Shown in pieces: positions 58,226 to 64,000 of a stretch of DNA of 64,000 bases. A program made the position numbers and the translations under genes. The DNA is taken from assembly GCA_024400915.1 (NCBI GenBank), contig JAKSLX010000006.1, forward strand, positions 60,604 to 124,603. The letters are read 5' to 3'. The stretch is from Treponema sp. (GTDB lineage Bacteria; Spirochaetota; Spirochaetia; Treponematales; Treponemataceae). Numbering within the stretch: the stretch's first letter is position 1; the number at the start of each line of letters is the position of its first letter. The notes beneath the pieces are model-generated. The model was given only the letters and a program-made list of their open reading frames with translations. It did no database searches and had not been told where the DNA came from.

Positions 58226-60139
58226 ATGTGTGGAATTGTAGGATATATCGGAACTAAAAATGCGACACCAATTTTAATCAAGGCTTTGAAGAAGCTTGAA
58301 TATCGTGGCTACGACAGCGCAGGAATTGCAGTATATACAGCTGACGAGATCGTGGTTCGCAAGGTAAAGGGTGCCCTCAAGAATCTTGGTGAAAAAATCA
58401 CGGGTGAACTTGTAACGGCATCAAAGGAAGATCCTGAATATGAAAAACAGGAAATGGCAATCTATGAAAAGACTGCTGATTTCATCAAGGGAAATGTCGG
58501 TATCGGACATACCAGATGGGCTACTCATGGAGAGCCTAGTGATACCAACAGCCATCCTCATACAAATATGGACGGGAGTATTTCCATCGTTCATAACGGA
58601 ATAATAGAAAACTACGCTGAACTCAAGGCGAAGCTTCAGGCTGAAGGCGTAGTGTTCCAGTCTCAGACAGATACAGAAGTTGTAGTTCATCTCATAGACA
58701 AAGCATATAAAGAAAAAAAAGATATTTTCAAGGCTGTCCTTAAGGTGATTCATCTTCTTGAAGGTTCCTATGCCCTTGGTGTCATATGCAAGGACTATCC
58801 GGACAGAATCATCTGTTGCCGCAAGGAAAGTCCTCTTGTTGTCGGTATTGGCAGCGGAGAAAATTTCATTGCGTCAGATGTTCCTGCCCTTCTTGAACAT
58901 ACCCGTGATGTTTACTATCTGGGTGAAAGGGAGCTTGCAGTTCTTTACGCTGATCATGTTGACCTCTTCAATTTTGAAGGTGAAAGAATCATCAAACAGC
59001 CAAGTCATGTTGAATGGGACATGGCAGCCGCAGAAAAGGGTGGTTACCCACATTTCATGATTAAGGAAATTCACGAGCAGCCAAAGGGACTTACTGATAC
59101 CATGCGTCCTCGCATTGTTAAGGATGCTTCAGGAAAGCCGACAGACGTTTATTTTGAAGAGAACAAGATGGATGAGTCATGGCGCAATGCGAAGCGTGTT
59201 GTTATCACTGCCTGTGGTACTGCCTACCATGCTGGTGTTGTTGCAAAGTACGCCTTTGAAAAAATTGCACGCATGAAGGTTGATATCGATGTTGCTTCAG
59301 AATTCCGCTATCGTGATCCTATCCTGGACAAGGATGATATTTTCATTGTTGTCTCTCAGTCCGGTGAAACTGCAGATACATTGAGCGCACTTCGCCTTGC
59401 CAAACAGAACGGTCTCAAGGTTGTTGCCATTACAAACTGTGTTGGTTCAACTGTAAGCCGAGAAGCTGATGATGTAATCTATACACTTGCGGGGCCTGAA
59501 ATTGCCGTTGCTTCAACAAAAGCATATACAACCCAGGTGCTCTGCATGTACATGCTTGCCATCAAGGCCGGAAAACTCAGGGGAACCTTGAGTGATGATG
59601 AAGCATCAAAGCTTCTTGCCGAACTTGAGACAATGCCTGAAAAGGTTCAGCAGATTCTTGACGGTAAGGATATCATCCAGAAGTTTGCTTCCAAGCAGTT
59701 CAATAAGGATAAGATTTTCTATATTGGTCGTCAGTTTGACAGCGCCACGTCCTTGGAAAGTGCCCTCAAGCTTAAGGAAGTTTCCTACATGCATTCGGAA
59801 GCTTTTGCCGCCGGTGAATTGAAGCACGGTCCTATTGCCCTGATTGATCCTCAGACCCTTGTCGTTGCAATTTCCAGTGAGCCAGAACTTTACGACAAAA
59901 TCGGATCAAACATGGTTGAAGTAAAGGCTCGTGGTGCTACGGTACTTGTAATCACTCAGAATGAAAAAGCATTTGAAGGAAAAGCCGATGAAGTGTTCAA
60001 AATTCCTGAATGTTCATCAACCCTTGCAAGCCTTTTGACTGTAATTCCAACTCAGCTTTTTGCCTACTACTGTGCCGTTCTCCGTGGAATCGATCCTGAC
60101 AAGCCACGCAATCTTGCAAAGTCCGTTACAGTAGAGTAA
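58226..60139 (+). CDS. glmS: Glutamine--fructose-6-phosphate aminotransferase
   Basis: GlmS makes glucosamine-6-phosphate, the first step to UDP-GlcNAc for peptidoglycan and LPS. The 637-residue chain begins MCGIVGYIG with the catalytic Cys after Met removal, then LEYRGYDSAGIAV, GHTRWATHGEPSDTNSHPH and NGIIENY of the glutaminase domain, and ACGTAYHAG, SQSGETADTLSALRLA and the ending LAKSVTVE of the isomerase half. It is about 25 residues longer than usual because of an acidic insert (ELVTASKEDPEYEKQEMAIY) before GIGHTRWATHG. No ribosome-binding site lies before the ATG. A Nudix gene follows by 5 bases. Confidence 0.96.
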   Translation: MCGIVGYIGTKNATPILIKALKKLEYRGYDSAGIAVYTADEIVVRKVKGALKNLGEKITGELVTASKEDPEYEKQEMAIYEKTADFIKGNVGIGHTRWATHGEPSDTNSHPHTNMDGSISIVHNGIIENYAELKAKLQAEGVVFQSQTDTEVVVHLIDKAYKEKKDIFKAVLKVIHLLEGSYALGVICKDYPDRIICCRKESPLVVGIGSGENFIASDVPALLEHTRDVYYLGERELAVLYADHVDLFNFEGERIIKQPSHVEWDMAAAEKGGYPHFMIKEIHEQPKGLTDTMRPRIVKDASGKPTDVYFEENKMDESWRNAKRVVITACGTAYHAGVVAKYAFEKIARMKVDIDVASEFRYRDPILDKDDIFIVVSQSGETADTLSALRLAKQNGLKVVAITNCVGSTVSREADDVIYTLAGPEIAVASTKAYTTQVLCMYMLAIKAGKLRGTLSDDEASKLLAELETMPEKVQQILDGKDIIQKFASKQFNKDKIFYIGRQFDSATSLESALKLKEVSYMHSEAFAAGELKHGPIALIDPQTLVVAISSEPELYDKIGSNMVEVKARGATVLVITQNEKAFEGKADEVFKIPECSSTLASLLTVIPTQLFAYYCAVLRGIDPDKPRNLAKSVTVE

Positions 60140-60144
60140 GTAAA

Positions 60145-60690
60145 ATGAAAAAAGACGAAGAATTGATGTGGACAAGGTTGAGTAAAAAGGAAGTCTGCAA
60201 GACACCTGTGTTCACGGTTACATCAAGGCATAATAGAAGTGTCTCAGGAGTGGAAGGCGACTACATCGTAAATGAATGCTCTGACTGGGTAATAGTCATT
60301 GCGGAAAAGGATGACAGCTTCCTGATGGTAAAGCAGTTCCGTCACGGGGAAGAAAGACTCAGCATTGAGTTTCCTGGCGGCGTAATTGATGCAGGAGAAA
60401 CCCCAGAACAGGCTGCCGCTCGCGAACTTCTTGAAGAGACGGGGGCAACAGCATCGAGTCTTGTTCACCTTGGTTCCATGAATCCAAATCCTGCGTTGTT
60501 TGCAAATCATTTTCATGTTTATCTTGCAACCGGTTTGACTTTCAGCGGCAAACAGGAACTTGATCATGATGAACTTCTTGATTACCTGGAACTTCCAAAG
60601 AAAGAAGTGCTTAAAAAAATGGGGTCTGCAGAATATCCTCATGCACTCATGTGTTCTGCCGCAGCCCTTTACATGGCAAGAAGTCTGTAA
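60145..60690 (+). CDS. Nudix hydrolase, ADP-ribose pyrophosphatase-like
   Basis: A 181-residue Nudix protein. The Nudix box is complete: GGVIDAGETPEQAAARELLEETGA (G-x5-E-x7-R-E-x2-E-E-x-G). Before it come VTSRHNRSVSGVEGDYIVNE and VKQFRHGEERLSIEFPGG, typical of ADP-ribose/sugar-nucleotide pyrophosphatases. It follows glmS closely and probably shares its transcript; whether it acts on UDP-sugars or ADP-ribose is not clear. A strong terminator lies downstream. Confidence 0.9.
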   Translation: MKKDEELMWTRLSKKEVCKTPVFTVTSRHNRSVSGVEGDYIVNECSDWVIVIAEKDDSFLMVKQFRHGEERLSIEFPGGVIDAGETPEQAAARELLEETGATASSLVHLGSMNPNPALFANHFHVYLATGLTFSGKQELDHDELLDYLELPKKEVLKKMGSAEYPHALMCSAAALYMARSL

Positions 60691-60716
60691 TGGAAAATTA
60701 ATTTTGATTTAAAATG

Positions 60717-60755
60717 AAGAAAGCCTTCAGCAAAAAACTGAAGGCTTTCTTTTTA
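60717..60755. terminator. Bidirectional terminator after the Nudix gene
   Basis: AAGAAAGCCTTCAG (60717-60730) pairs with CTGAAGGCTTTCTT (60738-60751), with T-run; it serves the converging TmpB-like gene too. Confidence 0.92.
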
Positions 60756-60771
60756 GTTCCTGGACTCTGAA

Positions 60772-61464
60772 TTAGCGACCCTTGTATGGTTCGTATTCTG
60801 TCTTAGGATTGTATGTTCCGTCACGGTATTCACCAGTCAAAGAAGGAATTTCCATCTTCATGCCAGGAAGAATAAGGTTTGGATCATTAGGCTTTGGAAG
60901 AGCCTGTTTGTTTGCTTCGTAAAGGTTTTCCCAAAGGTATGGGTTGTTGTAGACATAAGGACGGCCCGAAATGTTCCAGAAGCAGTCCCTGTCTGTTGCC
61001 CATGGACGAACAACATAGTACTTAGGAAGAGGAGTGATTTCCTTTACTTCAGCAAGAATGTCGAGAACCTGAAGTGCGTATGCATTTGCGTTGTCCCAGT
61101 CTTCTTTTGCGAAAGCTGCTTCTGCCTGTGCAAGAGCTTTTGTTGCTGCTTCGTAAGCAATAGGATAGTTTTCCTTTCCGTGGATGCTTTCTACGAATGC
61201 AACTCTGTTCTTTGCAAGGTTCAGGTTCTTTTCAGCATTTTCCTTTGCAAGCATGTGGTTGATGTACTGGTCGGAAAGATCTGCGTTTTCCTTTGCCTTT
61301 GCTGCGTATTCTTCAGCGAGTGCATATTCGCCTGCGTCGAGTGCTTTTTCTGCCTTGATTGTATATTCGCGGGCAAGCTTCTGGTATGTGTTGTTCTTGT
61401 AGCTGGCGGCAAAAACAGTTGCAGCAACAAGTGCGGCTGCGATACAAGTAATAATCTTTTTCAT
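60772..61464 (-). CDS. Secreted helical protein with LysM-like C-terminal domain (TmpB-like)
   Basis: A 230-residue exported protein; the signal peptide ends at VFAASYKN. Residues 25-145 are helical and Ala/Glu/Lys-rich (KLAREYTIKAEKALDAGEYALAEEYAAKAKENA), and residues 155-215 resemble a LysM unit: VVRPWATDRDCFWNISGRPYVYNNPYLWENLYEANKQAL and LILPGMKMEIPSL. This layout, and the position right after a helical lipoprotein gene, resembles the TmpA/TmpB pair of Treponema pallidum; I cannot confirm orthology here. It probably anchors to peptidoglycan. The start overlaps the previous gene's stop by one base. Confidence 0.72.
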   Translation of the reverse strand: MKKIITCIAAALVAATVFAASYKNNTYQKLAREYTIKAEKALDAGEYALAEEYAAKAKENADLSDQYINHMLAKENAEKNLNLAKNRVAFVESIHGKENYPIAYEAATKALAQAEAAFAKEDWDNANAYALQVLDILAEVKEITPLPKYYVVRPWATDRDCFWNISGRPYVYNNPYLWENLYEANKQALPKPNDPNLILPGMKMEIPSLTGEYRDGTYNPKTEYEPYKGR

Positions 61465-62522
61465 TATTTTGCCTCCATTGTGTTAAGAACAGAATTGATT
61501 CCATCTTCGATTTTTTCTACAAGGTCTTCTGCAGGAGCAGCTTCCTCTGTAAGGTCAACTTCTGCATTTGCAGATTCTGAATAATCGTCGTCTTCAAGGA
61601 GCTTTGTTTCGTCTGCTTCGATTCCTTCTACAAGTTCATCTCCGAGAGGCTTTTCAATATCAGCCTGAGCTGCTGTGTTTTCAGATGCAGCAACGCGCTT
61701 CTTTGCTTCGTCAATGGCAGTCTGTGCTTTTGCACGTGCTTCAGAAACTTCTGTGTAAAGACCTTCGAATCCGTCCTTTGCCTTTGTATATTTTTCAAGG
61801 GCTCCTTCTGGATTCTTTGTAACAAAATTCTGGTCTCCGGCCTTGAAAGCGTTTACGAATGTTTCATATTCAGCCTTGCGGGAAACGAAACACTTTACGC
61901 TGTTTGCCTTCTTCTGTGCTGCAACTGCTGCGTCGCGTTCTTCCCTTGCCTTTGCCCTGAGTCCTGTTTCAAGAACAGCAGTCATGGAAGCATTTGCTGC
62001 AAGAGCCTTTGTGCTGAAATCTGCAGAAGAAATTGTCTTGTTTTCATCAAGTTCAGCAATGAGGGCAGCGCCTTCGTCGTAAATATTCTGGTTGTATGAT
62101 GCAAGTCCGAGTGTGTCGATTTTCTCTTTCTTTGCCTTTGCATCTGCAAATGCCTTGAGTGCTGTGTAGCGGGCTTTGAGCGCAAGAAGTTCTTCTTCTG
62201 ATGCATTGCCGTTCTTGAGTCTGTTGTATTCATCTTCAGCGGCCTTGAATGCATCTGGAGCTGCCTTGTCTGCTCCTGCATTGATTGCGTCGTTTCTCAT
62301 TGAATCAATGGAATCCCAAATTCCTTCGATTCCGTCTGTTGAATCTGTTTCGTTTGTTGTTTCTGCATCAGTAGTTGTGTCATCTTCAGTTGAAACTGTT
62401 GTGTCCTCAACTGTGTCTTCTACTGGTGCTGGTTCAGGTTCTTTCTTGGAACCGCAGGAAACCATAAGAAGTGATGCTGCAGCAAAAACAGCTGTGAGCA
62501 TTAACAATTTTCTTTTAATCAT
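61464..62522 (-). CDS. Helical lipoprotein (TmpA-like)
   Basis: A 352-residue lipoprotein with signal LLMVSC, predicting lipidation at Cys22. Next is an acidic Thr/Glu stretch (25-65), then long Ala/Glu/Lys-rich helices (65-300: APDAFKAAEDEYNRLKNGNA, KALAANASMTAVLETGLRAKAREERDAA, YTKAKDGFEGLYTEVSEARAKAQ) with a TPR-like rhythm. It ends in another acidic part and a short helix. I see no enzyme motif. GGGAGGATAC precedes the ATG. With the LysM-like gene next to it, this resembles the treponemal TmpA/TmpB membrane antigen pair. The TmpA name is a suggestion from order and composition. Confidence 0.7.
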   Translation of the reverse strand: MIKRKLLMLTAVFAAASLLMVSCGSKKEPEPAPVEDTVEDTTVSTEDDTTTDAETTNETDSTDGIEGIWDSIDSMRNDAINAGADKAAPDAFKAAEDEYNRLKNGNASEEELLALKARYTALKAFADAKAKKEKIDTLGLASYNQNIYDEGAALIAELDENKTISSADFSTKALAANASMTAVLETGLRAKAREERDAAVAAQKKANSVKCFVSRKAEYETFVNAFKAGDQNFVTKNPEGALEKYTKAKDGFEGLYTEVSEARAKAQTAIDEAKKRVAASENTAAQADIEKPLGDELVEGIEADETKLLEDDDYSESANAEVDLTEEAAPAEDLVEKIEDGINSVLNTMEAK

Positions 62523-62733
62523 TGTATCCTCCCATAGGATTATTTTTTTATGAATAAAGTCTACTATATGAAGTTATTTTCGGCAATAAAGGAACTTCAG
62601 TTAACCATAAAACCACCTTTCAAGATTCCCTTTTACAAAAAGTTCAATCTGCTTTAGAATAAAAAATAAATTCGTGCAATTGTGTAACTTGACGGGATCA
62701 GGTTGTTTATACACTTAGAGAACGGAGGCAAAT

Positions 62734-62964
62734 ATGGCTGAAGATTTTACACCACCTGTAATTGAAAAGGAACTTGGGGTTCTTTCTGAATCAAAGGCGG
62801 GATGGAAGCTTGAATTGAATTTTGTTTCGTGGGGCGGTCGTCCTGCAAAGTATGACATCCGTTCTTGGGATCCGGAACATAATAAAATGGGGAAGGGCGT
62901 TACCTTTACGAAGGCTGAACTGGCAGAACTTAAAAAACTGCTCAATTCCCTTGATTTGGACTAA
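62734..62964 (+). CDS. PC4/YdbC family ssDNA-binding protein
   Basis: A 76-residue protein matching the YdbC family, bacterial members of the transcriptional coactivator PC4 fold that binds single-stranded DNA. The core is IEKELGVLSESKAGWKLELNFVSW, then GGRPAKYDIRSWDPEHNKMGKGVTF and a terminal helix (TKAELAELKKLLNSL), nearly full match to the family pattern. CGGAGG lies before the ATG. It is divergent from the TmpA-like gene; TTGACG (62689-62694) and TATACA are a loose promoter match. Confidence 0.88.
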   Translation: MAEDFTPPVIEKELGVLSESKAGWKLELNFVSWGGRPAKYDIRSWDPEHNKMGKGVTFTKAELAELKKLLNSLDLD

Positions 62965-63019
62965 AAGATAATCCTCAGAAAATGAGGCGTTGCTATATTT
63001 TAAAATATTGGAGTATAAG

Positions 63020-63820
63020 ATGAAAAAGATTTTGGCAGCAGTTGTTCTTGCATCGGTTGTTTTGTCTGGAGTTTCGGCAAAGAAGAGCATTAAGGATACA
63101 ATTGATCAGGTGAAGATTGGTCGCTTCAAGGAAGTGGAAATCGGTAGCAGTGCTTTCAGACTGGACAAGACTTTGGGTTCTGGTCTTGTTGCTACGGATT
63201 ATTCGGTAAAGCTTTACAGTGATGACGGAAGCGTTGGAATCTATTACAAGACTGATCTTGCTTCAAAGGAATCCCTCCGTTTTGACAAGGATGCAAGAGA
63301 TGCTCTCAGAAGTGCCTATGAACAGTACCTTGTGGATTATGAAGGAAAAAAGCTTAAGAAAAGCAAGAAATTTGTTGATGCCTATGGAGTTGCCAGGACA
63401 AAAATAGTATGGAAGATGCTCAGTGATTCAGCTACTGCACATCCAAAGGCTTATTTTGGATATTGTTTTGTAGGTAAATCTCCGTACTTCTGTATCAGAA
63501 TCAAGCAGACAGAAGCCGAACAGAAGAAGGGTGACATCGTGGTTCGTCATTTGGGATTCATGATGTATTTTACTCGTGCTCAGCTCAAGGATCTTCTTGA
63601 TTGTATGGATGAATCTGAAATTCAGAAGACATACAGTGCCGCAACTGCAGTTCTTGAATTGCCTGAAGATGATTATGAAGAGGCCGGCGGTGAATTCGAA
63701 GAAGATTACGTTGAAGAGGCTGATGAGAAGACTGATTCAAAAAAAGCCAGAAAATACAAGAAGGTAGAAGAAATCCAGCCTGAAGAAGATGTGGATGCCG
63801 ATTATTCGGAAGCCAAATAG
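63020..63820 (+). CDS. Secreted protein with acidic tail, function unknown
   Basis: A 266-residue exported protein; the signal peptide MKKILAAVVLASVVLSGVSA is cut before KKS. Residues 25-210 form a compact mixed alpha/beta domain (for example GLVATDYSVKLYSDDGSVGIYYKTD and KAYFGYCFVGKSPYFCIRIKQTE). Residues 215-266 are strongly acidic with two short basic patches. I do not recognise the family. GGAG lies 7 bases before the ATG. It lies 55 bases after the PC4-like gene and may be cotranscribed. A terminator follows. Confidence 0.7.
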   Translation: MKKILAAVVLASVVLSGVSAKKSIKDTIDQVKIGRFKEVEIGSSAFRLDKTLGSGLVATDYSVKLYSDDGSVGIYYKTDLASKESLRFDKDARDALRSAYEQYLVDYEGKKLKKSKKFVDAYGVARTKIVWKMLSDSATAHPKAYFGYCFVGKSPYFCIRIKQTEAEQKKGDIVVRHLGFMMYFTRAQLKDLLDCMDESEIQKTYSAATAVLELPEDDYEEAGGEFEEDYVEEADEKTDSKKARKYKKVEEIQPEEDVDADYSEAK

Positions 63821-63851
63821 TTTGCCAGATTTCTTTGTGGTGATTACAAAG

Positions 63852-63881
63852 ACTCCGATGTTTTTCGTCGGAGTTTTTTTT
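63852..63881 (+). terminator. Terminator after the secreted protein gene
   Basis: ACTCCGA (63852-63858) pairs with TCGGAGT (63868-63874) followed by a T-run. Confidence 0.88.
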
Positions 63882-63924
63882 ATGAAAAAAAATAAAAAAA
63901 AATGATAATTTCTTAAAATTACAC

Positions 63925-63953
63925 TTGACTCATTTTTTATTATTTTATATATT
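63925..63953 (+). promoter_or_regulatory. Strong promoter at the window end
   Basis: TTGACT (63925-63930), 17 bases, TATATT (63948-63953). The predicted start is near 63960, at the base of the first hairpin. Confidence 0.75.
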
Positions 63954-63956
63954 CTT

Positions 63957-64000
63957 CGTCACCGTCGCACAAGACGGTGACGCAAAAGCAAAAGTTTGCG
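63957..64000 (+). ncRNA. Start of a structured transcript, cut by the window edge
   Basis: CGTCACCGTC (63957-63966) pairs perfectly with GACGGTGACG (63973-63982); then CGCAAA (63981-63986) can pair with TTTGCG (63995-64000). Two hairpins in a row right after a strong promoter suggest a structured leader or RNA gene, class unknown. Confidence 0.45.

Overview
This window is bacterial chromosome from a spirochete, most likely a gut- or rumen-type Treponema. I infer this from the whole gene set: a TmpA/TmpB-like lipoprotein and LysM pair, a DUF5312-like protein, many lipoproteins with relaxed lipoboxes, a large lytic transglycosylase, several cyclic-di-GMP enzymes, a multiple-monosaccharide ABC importer and an Lpt (LPS export) operon. 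I see no phage, insertion sequence or CRISPR array. Genes are packed densely on both strands and no gene-free stretch exceeds 300 bases; the longest (about 18926-19213 and 54909-55136) hold promoters and leaders.

Layout. 1-5.5 kb: end of mnmG, a Gx-type transporter, an HD-GYP protein, queH, a lipid kinase and a TSCPD protein. 5.5-11.7 kb: a candidate structured leader, a PTS-IIC-like transporter, a sugar-binding lipoprotein, a secreted glycoside-hydrolase-like protein and mnmE, closed by a long two-way terminator. 11.7-19 kb: purD, a small lipoprotein, a FliL-like protein with hflX, an unknown membrane protein with acidic repeats, and a DUF5312-like gene. 19-23.3 kb: chvE-mmsA-mmsB sugar importer. 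23.3-31.7 kb: hemolysin III, slyX, a beta-CASP nuclease-like protein, a degenerate GHKL membrane protein paired with an HD-GYP protein, glnA with an ANTAR regulator, and an AEC transporter. 31.7-35.9 kb: tRNA-Asp, a CBS-type pyrophosphatase, an EAL protein and an Hpt protein. 36-40.3 kb: a Gld-like ABC exporter operon. 40.3-47.6 kb: a stand-alone GAF-like protein, a lytic transglycosylase, a giant lipoprotein, purC and a ketopantoate-reductase-like gene. 47.6-52 kb: SRP RNA and a six-gene overlapping operon from a prenyl synthase to lptB. 52-64 kb: a repeat protein, a double ABC ATPase, a CBM48 protein, metK, nth, an outer-membrane-barrel candidate, glmS, a Nudix hydrolase, the TmpA/B-like pair, a PC4-like protein, a secreted protein and the start of a structured transcript cut by the window edge.

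How the genes work together. MnmE and MnmG modify tRNA wobble uridine. PurC and PurD make purines. GlmS, the prenyl synthase, the transglycosylase and the Lpt proteins serve the cell envelope. Two HD-GYP proteins, one EAL protein, an Hpt protein, a GAF-like protein and a degenerate kinase form a dense signalling set. The most striking pattern is that many genes have a -10 box ending only 6-8 bases before their ATG and no ribosome-binding site, which predicts leaderless mRNAs. Genes expected to be highly expressed (chvE, metK, lptB, the MBL gene) have strong Shine-Dalgarno sites instead.
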